Part shown: piece after piece, positions 10,173 through 19,280 of the stretch
Layout of the letters: each line of letters begins with the position of its first letter
Position numbering within the stretch: position 1 is the first letter of the stretch
DNA from: Halobacterium wangiae
GTDB taxonomy: Archaea > Halobacteriota > Halobacteria > Halobacteriales > Halobacteriaceae
NCBI RefSeq assembly: GCF_021249345.1
Contig: NZ_CP089588.1
Span: 1,054,001 to 1,118,000 of the forward strand
DNA: 64,000 nt
Direction: 5' to 3'
Translations under genes and position numbers: made by a program
Notes under the pieces: model-generated
What the model saw: the letters and a program-made list of their open reading frames with translations, nothing else
Told to the model about the DNA's origin: nothing
The model's database searches: none

Positions 10173-11221
10173 AGGATGACGAGTTCCTCCTGAATTTCGT
10201 CCTCGCTCAGGCCGGCTTCCCGGCCGCGAGCGATGGCGCGGATGTTGTCTACTTCACGTTCCTTCGCGAGCACGTACGCGAGCACCGGACAGACCGACAG
10301 CGGGTAGACGTACGAGAGGTGGTCGGAGTACTCCAGCAGCGCCCGGTCGAGGGCGTGCTCGAACCCGATGAGGCTCTCTGCGGTCTCCAGTTCGTCCAGC
10401 GCTCCCGACAGCTCGTCGCCGTAGCGGCTCTCGCGGATGCGGGTGACGAGCTCCGAACGGTTGCCGACGAGCTGGTTCATCTCCGAGCGCGAGAACAGCG
10501 TCCCGCCCTCGATGAAGTACTCGCCGACGTCGACGTCGGCGCCCGAGCGGGCGAGTCGGAGCGCGTTCCGGGCGTTCCGGAAGTCGATCTCGGCGTGCAG
10601 GAACTCCGCGTACAGCGCCTGCGGGCTGTCGCTGTCGCCCACCGTCTGGGGAACGAGGTTCTCGTAGTACGCACGGTCCACTGCGTTCTCCAGCGGGACG
10701 AGTGTTCCGGTGGCCTCGTAGTCGGCGAACGCGGGTTCGAGGTACGGCCCGAACATCGTCCCGTCGAGCAGGTCGACGACCGCTTCGATGTTCTCGGCGG
10801 CGACCAGTCGGTCGAGGAACGCCTCGTCGAACTCGCCGGCGTCGATGAGGTCCGTGCTGATCTCCTCGTTGGTCGCGTCGGAGTACCGGCCGCGGAGCAC
10901 CGTCTTGACGTTCCACGCGTCGAACTTCCGGAGGTAGCGGGCGACCTGCTCGTACAGGCGACCCTCGCTCCAGCGCAGCAGGTCGTCGAACGTCCGTGCG
11001 AGCGTCTCGTTCAGCGCGTACTCGATCAGGTCGACGCCGCTGTGGCGCGACCCGAGCGCGTTCACCGCGTCCTCGTACACCGACTCCTCCATGAAGCGGG
11101 CGATCTCGCCCGTCCCCATGCGGAGGAGCTTCCGGTAGTCGTCGTCGCTGAAGAGGCTGGCGCGGCGGTGACGGACGCGGGCGACCACGTACTCGTAGTT
11201 TGCCGTGCCGGACGCGCTCAT
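10169..11221 (-). CDS. atpC: A-type ATP synthase subunit C
   Basis: The 350-residue subunit C (V-ATPase d-like) forms the funnel socket that links the rotor ring to the central stalk. The N-terminal YEYVVARVRHRRASLF and the repeated helical LRxxYDxAN-like repeats (for instance WNVKTVLRGRYSDATNEE) are family signatures. It overlaps the neighbouring genes atpF and atpE by 4 nt each. Confidence 0.95.
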   Translation of the reverse strand: MSASGTANYEYVVARVRHRRASLFSDDDYRKLLRMGTGEIARFMEESVYEDAVNALGSRHSGVDLIEYALNETLARTFDDLLRWSEGRLYEQVARYLRKFDAWNVKTVLRGRYSDATNEEISTDLIDAGEFDEAFLDRLVAAENIEAVVDLLDGTMFGPYLEPAFADYEATGTLVPLENAVDRAYYENLVPQTVGDSDSPQALYAEFLHAEIDFRNARNALRLARSGADVDVGEYFIEGGTLFSRSEMNQLVGNRSELVTRIRESRYGDELSGALDELETAESLIGFEHALDRALLEYSDHLSYVYPLSVCPVLAYVLAKEREVDNIRAIARGREAGLSEDEIQEELVIL

Positions 11222-11805
11222 TGGTCCTCGTCGAACAGTTGGGCGCTGATCTCCTTCAGGTTGTTCTCCCAGACGTCCTCGAGCACCGAGTCGAACGTGT
11301 TGTTCACTCGGACCCGTGACGCCTCGCTCTCTACCACGACGCCGCCGAGACAGTCGCGCTCGCCGGCGTACTCGTAGCCGTCGTAGTCGTCGAGGATCTC
11401 CGAGATGAGCGCCTCGTCGTCGGCGCGACCGTACACGCGGACGTCGACGCCCTCGTCGAACTCCACGGCGGCGGCGTCGAGCAGCTCGCGGGTGAGCTCC
11501 TCGCGCTCGTCGCCGTCGATGTCCGCGATCCGTTCGCGGACGGTCTCGCGGACCGTTTCGAGGGCGTCGCGGCGCGCTTCCAGACGCATCTGCTTGGCCT
11601 CCAGTTTCGCACTGGAGAGCTGCTGCTCGCGCTCGCGCTCGATCTCGCGGTCGGCCTCCGCTTCGGCCGCCTCGAGGGTGGCCTCCGCGTCCGCTTCGGC
11701 CTCCGCGACGAGGTCGTCGGCGCGCTCTTCGGCGTCTGCGCGAATCTCCTTCGCGCGCTCGCGGGCTTCGTCTCGGATGTCCTCAACTACTGTTTCCAGA
11801 CTCAT
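11218..11805 (-). CDS. atpE: A-type ATP synthase subunit E
   Basis: Peripheral-stalk subunit of 195 residues. Residues 1-110 form one long Glu/Ala/Arg-rich coiled coil that pairs with subunit H, and the C-terminal globular domain (about 115-195, containing the conserved GGVVVES-like strand) caps the A3B3 head. It overlaps atpC by 4 nt and starts 22 nt after atpK, keeping the usual haloarchaeal order. Confidence 0.95.
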   Translation of the reverse strand: MSLETVVEDIRDEARERAKEIRADAEERADDLVAEAEADAEATLEAAEAEADREIEREREQQLSSAKLEAKQMRLEARRDALETVRETVRERIADIDGDEREELTRELLDAAAVEFDEGVDVRVYGRADDEALISEILDDYDGYEYAGERDCLGGVVVESEASRVRVNNTFDSVLEDVWENNLKEISAQLFDEDQ

Positions 11806-11826
11806 GGAATGGGGAAAACGGGGGGG

Positions 11827-12087
11827 TTACGCTGCGAACACGACGACGAGCGCGAGAATGACGAGGGTCTCCGGGAGGACCGTCAGGATGAGGCCCGTAC
11901 CGAAGAGGTCGCGGTCCTCGGCGATGGCGCCGACGGCCGCGCTACCGATACCGCGCTCTGCGTAGCCCGCACCGAGAGCCGCGAGACCGACTGCGAGCGC
12001 CGCGGCGGCGTCGCCGGGGATAGCTGGAGCGTTAGCTGTACCTTCCTCTGCAAGGATCGTACCGATCTGGGCGAATATGTCGAACAT
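11827..12087 (-). CDS. atpK: A-type ATP synthase proteolipid subunit K (c-subunit)
   Basis: An 86-residue membrane rotor-ring subunit with a single two-helix hairpin. A short N-terminal periplasmic-side segment precedes TM1 (about 24-44, Ala/Gly-rich), a polar loop with RDLFG, and TM2 (about 60-86), which carries the ion-binding Glu in LPETLVIL. A single-hairpin ring subunit is typical for haloarchaea and gives a proton-type c-ring. The gene lies between atpE and atpI with short gaps. Confidence 0.94.
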   Translation of the reverse strand: MFDIFAQIGTILAEEGTANAPAIPGDAAAALAVGLAALGAGYAERGIGSAAVGAIAEDRDLFGTGLILTVLPETLVILALVVVFAA

Positions 12088-12092
12088 TTTAC

Positions 12093-14288
12093 TTAGTCCT
12101 CAGTGGTGTAGTTTCGCTGGTAACCGAACGGGTTGTACTTCTCGCCACCGCCCTCATAAAACTTGTTAAAGAACTCCACGTATTCGAGGCGTAGAGACTG
12201 TAAGCCGGCCGATGTGACGCCCAGCCCAAGTACGAGAGCGTGGCCTGCGACCAGCACGATGATGCCGCCGAGGATGCCGGCGGGACCCTGCCAGAGCAGA
12301 CCGGGGAACAGCACCTCGCCGTGCGAGACGCCGTCCAGCATGAAGTGAGTCGCGTGTTCGGGCACCTCGATGGTCCACAGCCCGAACAGGTAATCGATCT
12401 GTTCGCCCGCGTCAGCGGGCACCTCCTCGTAGGCGCCGAACACGAGCAGGTTCACGACGTACGCCATCGCCGCCTTGGCGAGGAGCACTGCCGCGAGCCG
12501 CGTGTACGACACCGTGTGGACGAGGGCGTACGTCGGGCTCTCGACGAACCCGACCGCGCCCTCGCCGATGGTGAGGAGCACGAGGCCGACGAGCGCCACG
12601 ACGAGGGCGGCGATCCCGACTTCCGGGGAGAACTCCGCGACCTCGTAAAGGAACTCGGGGCGAGGACCGCCCTCGCCCTGCACGTGCGTGCTGAACAGCC
12701 AGACGGTGACGCCGGCCATCAGCATGAGCTTCGCACCGGACTCCGTCATGGCCGTCTTCAGGCCGTGTGCACGGCTCTCGTTGACGATGCCGAACACGTA
12801 GGCGACGACCAGGTGGAGTGCGCCCGCGACGAGGCTGAGCGTCAGCCACAGGCTCGCGAAGGCGCCGACGTGCAGCCCCTTCTTCAGCGGCGCGTCCTCG
12901 AGGCCGACGACGCCGGTCCACAGGTACTCGGTGATGAGGTGGAGACCGAAGAACTCGCCGTACAGCACGCCGAAGATGCCCGTCGCGATGCCGGCGAGCA
13001 TCGCCACGCCACCGAGCTTGTTGATCATGTCGCTGTCGAAGCCCGCGTACAGCCAGTAGCCGATGGCCGTGTACAGGATGCCGTACCCGAGGTCCCCGAT
13101 CATGAAGCCGTAGAAGGCGGGGAACGTCAGGAACAGGACGATCGTCGGGTCGATCTCGGTGTACTTCGGCCGGTTGATGACCTCGGTGAGCGCCTCGAAC
13201 GGGCGCACCGGACCGGGGTTGTCCTGGACGACCGGCGGGCTGTCGTCACCCTGGAACTCGACGGTGGTGCCGCCGTCCGCGGCGGCAGCCGGAGCGTCAC
13301 CGTCCTCGGCGGCCTGCGCGGCCTCCTCGTCCGAGGGCTGGTGGTGCTCCTCCGGTTCGTAGTCCGCAACTTCGAGTTCCTCCACGGCGGCGTGCTCGCC
13401 GACCGCGGTCTGGATCGCGTCCTCGAACGTCGAGTACTCCTCGGTGGGGATCCAGCCCTCGGCGACGAACGCGTGCTCCGTCGTCGCGAACTGGAGTGGC
13501 ACCTCGGTCTTCTGGACGTCGATGGTGAGTTTCTCCTCGGCGGCCAGCAGGAAGCCGGCGTGCTCCCGCCGGAGCTCGTCGAGTTCGTCCTCGACGCCTT
13601 CGAGGTCCGCCTCGACGTCCCGGCGCTCGGCGCGCAGGTCGTCGAGGTACGCCTCGGGGCGTCCCTCCGCGTCGGGGATCTCCAGTCGGGCGAAGTCGAC
13701 GCCGACGAGCGCGTCGTCGAGCGCCTCCGGGTCGTCGTCGCTCGGGTAGACGAAGACGCCGACCGTCTCGTCCCCCTCGAACACCTCGTACGCCTCGACG
13801 GCGTCCGCGGCGTCCAGTTCCGCTCGGATGTCCCCGGCGTCGCCGTGGCCGACGGCGACCTGCAGGCTGTCGTAGCCCGACAGCAGGTCGAGGTCGAGTC
13901 CGAGGTCGGCGAACGGCGCGACGGCGTCGATGCGCTCCTCGACCGCCCGGAGGTCGTCCTCCAGTGCGGTGCGCTGGTCGTCGAGGTCGTTCACCTCGAC
14001 GCGGATCTCCTCGAGTTCCGTCTCGAGGGCCTCCTCGCTGACGATGCGGGTCGGTCCCGCGTCGTCCGGGGAGACGTCCAGGATGGACTCCAGCGAGCGG
14101 ACGGTGACGAGCTTGTCCGACGCTTCGTCGGCGCCCGCGAGCGGGTCGCCGACGTCGAACCCCTCGATGGAACCGTCGTAGTCCGAGAGGTGGACCAGGT
14201 CGAGGTCGTGGGTGGCCTCGATGACGTCGCCCAGCACGCGCTGGGAGCCCGCCACCGAGACCTTGCTCATCTGCTCAGGTCTGAGCAT
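12093..14288 (-). CDS. atpI: A-type ATP synthase subunit I (a-subunit)
   Basis: Membrane stator subunit of 731 residues forming the proton half-channels. The cytoplasmic N-half (1-about 350) holds coiled-coil segments and a low-complexity Glu/Ala/Asp insertion near 320-350. The C-half has seven to eight transmembrane helices, including PAFYGFMIGDLGYGILY and the GLRLEYVEFFNKFY-like end with the essential Arg region (SLRLEYVEFFNKFYEGGG). The ATG at 14288 overlaps the atpH 3' end by 14 nt; an internal ATG six codons later is an alternative start. Confidence 0.96.
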   Translation of the reverse strand: MLRPEQMSKVSVAGSQRVLGDVIEATHDLDLVHLSDYDGSIEGFDVGDPLAGADEASDKLVTVRSLESILDVSPDDAGPTRIVSEEALETELEEIRVEVNDLDDQRTALEDDLRAVEERIDAVAPFADLGLDLDLLSGYDSLQVAVGHGDAGDIRAELDAADAVEAYEVFEGDETVGVFVYPSDDDPEALDDALVGVDFARLEIPDAEGRPEAYLDDLRAERRDVEADLEGVEDELDELRREHAGFLLAAEEKLTIDVQKTEVPLQFATTEHAFVAEGWIPTEEYSTFEDAIQTAVGEHAAVEELEVADYEPEEHHQPSDEEAAQAAEDGDAPAAAADGGTTVEFQGDDSPPVVQDNPGPVRPFEALTEVINRPKYTEIDPTIVLFLTFPAFYGFMIGDLGYGILYTAIGYWLYAGFDSDMINKLGGVAMLAGIATGIFGVLYGEFFGLHLITEYLWTGVVGLEDAPLKKGLHVGAFASLWLTLSLVAGALHLVVAYVFGIVNESRAHGLKTAMTESGAKLMLMAGVTVWLFSTHVQGEGGPRPEFLYEVAEFSPEVGIAALVVALVGLVLLTIGEGAVGFVESPTYALVHTVSYTRLAAVLLAKAAMAYVVNLLVFGAYEEVPADAGEQIDYLFGLWTIEVPEHATHFMLDGVSHGEVLFPGLLWQGPAGILGGIIVLVAGHALVLGLGVTSAGLQSLRLEYVEFFNKFYEGGGEKYNPFGYQRNYTTED

Positions 14289-14607
14289 GTACCGCCTCCG
14301 TGAACCGTTCGAGGGCGAACTCGACCGCGTCGGAGACGTTCTCCTCGGCCTGCGCCCGCAGCGCCTCGCGCTCGGCTTCGCCCTCCTCGAGGATGCGATC
14401 GCGTTCGGCCTCGATGTCTTCCCGTGCCGATTCGAGCCGTTCGTCTCTCAGTTCGCGAGCCTCCGCCTCCGCGTCGCTGCGGATTTCATCGGCTCGCGAC
14501 CGGGCCTCGGACAGCCGCTGCTCGCGGTCCCCCTCGGCCTCCGCGACGATGTCGTCGGCGTCCGATTCTGCCGATTTGATGTCTTCGAGAACCTCTGCTC
14601 TTGGCAT
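14275..14607 (-). CDS. atpH: A-type ATP synthase subunit H
   Basis: The promoter-proximal gene of the atp operon encodes a 110-residue, almost entirely coiled-coil protein of the peripheral stalk that pairs with subunit E. Glu, Ala, Arg and Asp dominate and heptads run from about residue 5 to 100. The start ATG is placed about 31-39 nt after a CCATATAGC TATA element, so the mRNA has a very short or no leader. Confidence 0.93.
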   Translation of the reverse strand: MPRAEVLEDIKSAESDADDIVAEAEGDREQRLSEARSRADEIRSDAEAEARELRDERLESAREDIEAERDRILEEGEAEREALRAQAEENVSDAVEFALERFTEAVHAQT

Positions 14608-14637
14608 GCGCTCTACCGGTTGAGGGTTTGCCTACGG

Positions 14638-14646
14638 GCTATATGG
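14638..14646 (-). promoter_or_regulatory. TATA box of the atp operon
   Basis: CCATATAGC on the minus strand lies 31-39 nt upstream of the atpH ATG. It is the only clear TATA element before the nine-gene cluster and is back to back with the promoter of the methyltransferase gene. Confidence 0.6.
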
Positions 14647-14675
14647 TAGTTGCGAAGTCCAGGCCGTAACGCAAG

Positions 14676-14684
14676 CTATTATGC
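14676..14684 (+). promoter_or_regulatory. TATA box of the methyltransferase gene
   Basis: CTATTATGC on the plus strand ends 25 nt before the ATG at 14709, which predicts a leaderless transcript. Confidence 0.5.
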
Positions 14685-14708
14685 TGGTACGGAGTCAAAT
14701 CTCGGCCA

Positions 14709-15347
14709 ATGGGAGTCCTGGAGAACAAGTCGCGGGCCCGCACCTTCTACAAGTACCTCTCGAAGGTGTACGACCGCGTCAATCCGTTCGTCTGGAACGA
14801 GGCGATGCGCGACGAGGCGCTCGCGATGCTCGACATCGACGCCGACGACCGCGTCCTCGACGTCGGCTGTGGCACCGGTTTCGGCACCGAGGGGCTGCTC
14901 GAACACACCGAGCACGTCTACGGTCTCGACCAGAGCCCCCACCAGTTACAGCAGGCGTGGAAGAAACTCGGGAAGCACGACCCGGTGGCGTTCCACTTCG
15001 GCGACGCCGAGCGCCTGCCGTTCAAGGACGGGAGCTTCGACGTGGTCTGGTCATCGGGCTCCATCGAGTACTGGCCGAACCCCGTCACCGGCCTCCGAGA
15101 ACTCCGGCGCATCGTCGAACCCGGCGGCCAGGTGCTCGTCGTCGGCCCCGACTACCCGAACTCGGCGGTGTTCCAGAAGATCGCCGACGCCATCATGCTG
15201 TTCTACGACGAGGACGAGGCCGACCGGATGTTCGACGAGGCCGGCTTCGTCGACGTCGAACACCGGGTGCTGCAGGCCAAGCCCGGCAGTCCGCGGGCCA
15301 TCGCGACAGTGGCCCGCGCGCCCGACCAGCGTGAGGGCGCGGACTGA
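14709..15347 (+). CDS. SAM-dependent methyltransferase, UbiE/MPBQ-type
   Basis: A 212-residue class I methyltransferase. The SAM-binding motif I VLDVGCGTGFGTEG lies at about residues 46-59, motif II around FGDAERLPFKDGSFD (about 98-112), and the post-motif WSSGSIEYWPN region binds the acceptor. The fold resembles quinone or prenyl-benzoquinone methyltransferases (MPBQ/MSBQ family), so menaquinone methylation is possible but unproven. It diverges from the atp operon across a 101-nt region. Confidence 0.85.
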   Translation: MGVLENKSRARTFYKYLSKVYDRVNPFVWNEAMRDEALAMLDIDADDRVLDVGCGTGFGTEGLLEHTEHVYGLDQSPHQLQQAWKKLGKHDPVAFHFGDAERLPFKDGSFDVVWSSGSIEYWPNPVTGLRELRRIVEPGGQVLVVGPDYPNSAVFQKIADAIMLFYDEDEADRMFDEAGFVDVEHRVLQAKPGSPRAIATVARAPDQREGAD

Positions 15348-15444
15348 GCGAGCGGTGACCGGAGGGAACCGCGAGCCGCGCCTCCGAACGGGACGAAACG
15401 GCGGACGCCGCGTAGCCCGACGAGCGTACAGCGACGCACCGCGT

Positions 15445-15906
15445 CTACGACTGTTCTTCGACGGTAGTGCTCGCGCCGGCCACCGGGCGGCCCCGGACGC
15501 GTAGTTCCACCTCGACGTCGGCGCCAGCAGACAGCGCCGGGTCGTTCGTGGCGGCGACGCTGAACGCCGTGGACTCGCCGACCCGCCACGTCGAGTCGTC
15601 GGCGACGTTGAACGGTCCCGTCGGGCCGCCGTGGAACCCGCGAGCCGCGAAGAACGGCACCGGCGGCTGGTGGTCCAGCGGCTCGCCGTCGACGACGACG
15701 CGCACGTCCAGGTTCCCGACGGTTATCTCGGGCCCCGAGACGAGCGTCAGCGACACCCGGCCGTCGGCGGTCGCCTCGGCCACGACGCCGCGGTTCGGCG
15801 GTGGTTCGGCCGACAGCTCCGGGAGTGCGAGCGCGACGACGGCGGCGGCGACCACCGTGACGACGAGCAGGAGGACGACGGCGACCGGAGCGTACCCGCG
15901 AGCCAC
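15445..15906 (-). CDS. Archaeal type IV pilin-like protein
   Basis: A 153-residue protein with a class III (prepilin) signal: a short charged start ending in ARG, then one hydrophobic helix (about 5-30). Processing by PibD is expected near the RG-Y junction. The mature domain is a beta-rich haloarchaeal DUF1628-like pilin body (segments GPFNVADDSTWRVGES and PVPFFAARGFHGGPTG). It may be an adhesion pilin or minor pilin subunit. The start codon is GTG at 15906. Confidence 0.72.
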   Translation of the reverse strand: MARGYAPVAVVLLLVVTVVAAAVVALALPELSAEPPPNRGVVAEATADGRVSLTLVSGPEITVGNLDVRVVVDGEPLDHQPPVPFFAARGFHGGPTGPFNVADDSTWRVGESTAFSVAATNDPALSAGADVEVELRVRGRPVAGASTTVEEQS

Positions 15907-16030
15907 GTGACGGGGTGGTCCCGGCCTCGTACAAGAAGTCTCGCGTCGCTCGCGGGCGTGCAGAACATCGAGGCCACTGGGAGCCAGTGGGCCACTCGGG
16001 GTCAGTCTGGCGTGGCGGCCGGATGAGCCG

Positions 16031-17230
16031 TTACGGCGCGGGTCGCGCCGTCACGTTCACTTCGAGTTCGACGTCCTCGAAGGTCGCCGCCACCGCGTAC
16101 TCGCCGGCGGGGCTAAGCAGCCACAGCTTGCCGTCGGGGCCGGTAGAGCCGACCTCCGTTCCGTTCAGGGCGACCGTCGCGTCGACGGGCGCACCGGTCG
16201 AGTTCTCGACCCTGACCTGCACGGGGCCACCCGTGTACGTCCGCGAGACGAGCATCGTGGTGTTGTTCGCCGACGCGGTCGCCTCGACGTCGACCGGGTG
16301 CTGCGAGAGGGACTTCCACTGGCGTTCGACGAAGACCCGCTCGGTCGTCGGGTCGATGTACGCCACGAGGCGGCCGTGCGTGTGGTCGACGCTCGACTCG
16401 AAGGCGTAGCCCCGGAGGAGTCGGGTCGACGGTCCGCCGGAGTTGTTCCAGACCCACGGGTAGAACTCCTGGACGATGCCCCGGACGTCGGGGACGCTGT
16501 TCGCGACCTCGGGGTCGAGGTTCCCCGGCCGGTAGGTCTCCCGGACGTACTGGCCGTCGATCGTCGAGAGCATCACGCCGTCTCCCACGGCGACGTGGAC
16601 CCGGAGGCTGTCCCGGTCGCCGGTGACGACGTCGGCGACGCGGTCGCGAACGGGGCCTTGGACGGTCGCGAGCTGTGCGCGGAGGTGGCTGATTCGCGTC
16701 CGGGTAGCGTCGTCGATGATCGCGTACGCGTACAGCGTCTCGTCGGTCGTCGGGCGGCCGAGGTAGTTGCGCAGACTCTCGGCTTCGGCGTGGATCACGC
16801 CCAGCTGCGTGACGTACTCCCGGGCGCTACTTTCGCCGGCGGCGAACGCCGCACGGGCGTTCTGCTCGCGTTCGCGGAGCGAGGCGACGCGCTCTGCCGC
16901 CCACGTGGTGGCGTTGTCGAGGATAGCGCGCTTGGCGGCCTGGCTCTCGGCCGCGTCGAGGCGCTCCGAGACGGTCTCGATCCGGAGCGACGCGTCGAAG
17001 TCGTCGTAGCCGGCGTCGAGCGAGTCGGTCACCGACGCGTTCGGCGACTGGAACTGGGCGGCGTCGGCGTTCGTCAACAGTAGCACCCGAGTGGTGTTCT
17101 CGGAGACGCCGACGACCGGGTCGTCGCCGGGTTCGACGGGGGCCGTGACGGCCCCGCCGGCGGCGAGGGTGGCTGCCGCGCCAGCGACGACGAGGAGGAG
17201 CGCGGCGAGTAGCGGGGGGACGCGGGACAT
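16031..17230 (-). CDS. Secreted haloarchaeal protein of unknown function (DUF7096-like)
   Basis: A 399-residue exported protein: a Sec-type signal peptide (1-26), a helical Gln/Ala/Arg-rich middle (about 70-190) and a beta-rich C-terminus that looks like an Ig-like or carboxypeptidase-regulatory fold. Potential N-glycosylation sequons (NTT, NNS, NAS) are numerous. There is no C-terminal anchor. I chose the ATG at 17230 because it gives a clean signal peptide; an ATG nine codons upstream is possible. It faces the membrane-anchored winged-helix regulator across 104 nt, suggesting a functional pair; the family name is from memory. Confidence 0.75.
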   Translation of the reverse strand: MSRVPPLLAALLLVVAGAAATLAAGGAVTAPVEPGDDPVVGVSENTTRVLLLTNADAAQFQSPNASVTDSLDAGYDDFDASLRIETVSERLDAAESQAAKRAILDNATTWAAERVASLREREQNARAAFAAGESSAREYVTQLGVIHAEAESLRNYLGRPTTDETLYAYAIIDDATRTRISHLRAQLATVQGPVRDRVADVVTGDRDSLRVHVAVGDGVMLSTIDGQYVRETYRPGNLDPEVANSVPDVRGIVQEFYPWVWNNSGGPSTRLLRGYAFESSVDHTHGRLVAYIDPTTERVFVERQWKSLSQHPVDVEATASANNTTMLVSRTYTGGPVQVRVENSTGAPVDATVALNGTEVGSTGPDGKLWLLSPAGEYAVAATFEDVELEVNVTARPAP

Positions 17231-17334
17231 AGGGTGGCGTTCGTGGCGCCGGGTCAAAAACGATGCGGACGTGGCGGCGTTGAATTAACGTGGATGGAAA
17301 GGACTTTGCCCGAGCGGGGTGGACGCAAGGACGT

Positions 17335-18417
17335 ATGCGACAGGCCGCCCTCCTCGTCGCCCTCGTCTGTGTTGTCGCCGTGCCGGTGGCCGGTGCGGTG
17401 GGAGCGACGGGTGGACAGTCGGCGGTCCAGCAGGACGACCTGGTGACGAACGGGACGGAGATCTCGATCCACCTCCAGCCGAACGGGGACGCCCGCTGGA
17501 ACGTCTCCGCGAGGTACGAGCTGGACGACGAGAACGACACGGCGGCGTTCGGCCGCGTCGCCGAGCGATTCAAGGCCGGCGAGACGGACAACGGCTTCTC
17601 TATCGGCGTGTTCCGGGCGGCCGCGCCACAGGTGAGCGAGCAGGTCGGTCGCGAGATGGAGATCCGGGACGACCACCGGACCGCGACCCAGATCGACAAC
17701 GCGAACAACTCCACGGGCGTGCTCACCCTCCAGTTCACGTGGACGAACTTCACCCAGGTGGACAACGAGACGCTGGTCGTGGACTCGTTCGCGGGGTCGT
17801 GGTTCGGCGACCTCCGCGGGGGCCAGACGCTCACGATCCGGCCGCCCGAGGGGTACGACACACAGAGCGTCCAGCCGGCACACAGCACGGTCGGCGGCGC
17901 CTACCAGTGGGTCGGCCCACAGGCGTTCGAGGACGGTGAGCCGGTCGCCGAGTTCGCGGTCGCGGGGTCGGGTAACAGCTTCACCTTCGACAGCGTGACG
18001 ATGGTGCTGCTTGGCGTCGGAGGGGCCGTCGTGCTACTCGGCGGTATCGTGGCGTGGACGTACGTCCGACGGCAACCTCCGTGGTCCGACACCGGGGACG
18101 ACGAGCTGCCGGCGAGTGGCGAGGAGGCGGCGGCCGGCGCAACAGCGGGCGCAGCCGGCTCGGGTACCACGAGCGGCGACGGCGGGGACGCCGCCATCGA
18201 CCCCGAGCTACTGAGCGACGAGGAGCGCGTCGAGCGCCTGCTCCGCGAGCACGGTGGCCGGATGAAGCAGTCGAAGATCGTCGAGGAGACGCGGTGGTCG
18301 ACGGCGAAGGTCTCGCAGTTGCTGTCAGCGATGGACGACGAGGGGCGCATCGAGAAGCTCCGCATCGGCCGGGAGAACCTCATCTCGCTGCCGGGCGAGG
18401 GCGTCAACGACGAGTAA
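17335..18417 (+). CDS. Membrane-anchored winged-helix regulator (DUF7345/DUF7343-like)
   Basis: A 360-residue protein with extracellular and intracellular parts. A signal peptide (1-about 22) precedes a beta-rich external domain (about 30-215) with sequons NVS, NDT, NNS and NFT, one transmembrane helix near 222-244, an Ala/Gly/Ser-rich linker (about 255-290) and a C-terminal winged helix (about 297-355, with the recognition-helix stretch TRWSTAKVSQLLSAMDD). This architecture lets an outside signal act on DNA binding without a kinase. I chose the ATG at 17335 for its signal peptide. Targets are unknown; the divergent exported protein is a natural candidate. Confidence 0.82.
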   Translation: MRQAALLVALVCVVAVPVAGAVGATGGQSAVQQDDLVTNGTEISIHLQPNGDARWNVSARYELDDENDTAAFGRVAERFKAGETDNGFSIGVFRAAAPQVSEQVGREMEIRDDHRTATQIDNANNSTGVLTLQFTWTNFTQVDNETLVVDSFAGSWFGDLRGGQTLTIRPPEGYDTQSVQPAHSTVGGAYQWVGPQAFEDGEPVAEFAVAGSGNSFTFDSVTMVLLGVGGAVVLLGGIVAWTYVRRQPPWSDTGDDELPASGEEAAAGATAGAAGSGTTSGDGGDAAIDPELLSDEERVERLLREHGGRMKQSKIVEETRWSTAKVSQLLSAMDDEGRIEKLRIGRENLISLPGEGVNDE

Positions 18418-18480
18418 ACCCGTCGCGTCGCCCCGACGGTTCCGAAAACGTTTACGTCCGTCCTACCGATTCACGGAGTG

Positions 18481-19280
18481 ATGAAGGTTCTCGTCACCGT
18501 CAAGGAGGTGGCTACCGTCGAGGACGACTTCGAGATCGCCGGCACCGAGATCGACAGTACGTACCTCGACTACGACCTCAACGAGTGGGACGACTACGCC
18601 GTCGAGGAGGGCGTACAGCTGGCCGAGGCCGGCGACGACGTTGAAGTCGTCGCGGTCACCATCGGCCCGGAGCGCTCCGAGGAGACCATCCGGATGGCGC
18701 TCGCGAAGGGGCGGACCGCGCGGTCCGCGTCTGGGACGACGCCATCGCGGACGTGGAACTGCTCGACGTGGAGACGAAGGCCCGTCTGCTCGGCGCGGTC
18801 GTCGAGGCCGAGGAGCCCGACGTCGTGCTGTCGGGCGTGCAGGCCAACGACGACAGCTTCGGCGCGACCGGCGTCGCGCTCGCCGAACAGGTCGGGTTCC
18901 AGTGGGCGGCGGTCGTGAACGCCCTCGACACCGAGAAGGTGCTCGAGGAGGGCGTCGCGTCCGTCCGCCGCGAACTGGAGGGTGGCGTCGAGGAACTCAC
19001 AGACGTCGAGCTCCCGGCCGTGCTCACCATCCAGACCGGTATCAACGAGCCGCGGTACGCCAGCCTGCGGGGCATCCGGCAGGCCCAGTCCAAGGAGATC
19101 GACCCCCAGAGCCTCGACGACCTCGGCCTCGACGCGAGCGCCGTCGAGAGCAGCTTCGACGTCACCGCGATGTACGAACCCGAGAGCGAGAGCGACGCCC
19201 AGTACCTCGAGGGCGACGCCGGCGAGCAGGCCGCGAAGCTCGCTGACGTCCTCCGCGAGAAGGGGGTGGTCGGCGAATGA
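18481..19280 (+). pseudogene. etfB: Electron transfer flavoprotein subunit beta, frameshifted
   Basis: The reading frame starts as a normal EtfB (MKVLVTVKEVATVEDDFEI) and is intact to codon 76. Around 18709-18711 one base is missing: codon AAG (18706-18708) is followed by GG then GCG, and the true family sequence resumes in another frame as ADRAVRVWDDAIADVELL and runs to the TGA at 19278-19280. Restoring one base gives 266 residues, the expected EtfB length, with the FAD/AMP-binding GVQANDDSFGATG region present. The rest of the gene and etfA are undamaged, and coupling to etfA (ATGA overlap) is kept. A sequencing or assembly error is as likely as a true mutation. EtfB with EtfA would carry electrons from acyl-CoA dehydrogenases to the quinone pool. 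Confidence 0.9.

Noticed and set aside
18478-18480. GTG start one codon before ATG in etfB
   Set aside because: EtfB proteins start MKVLV; the ATG at 18481 fits better.
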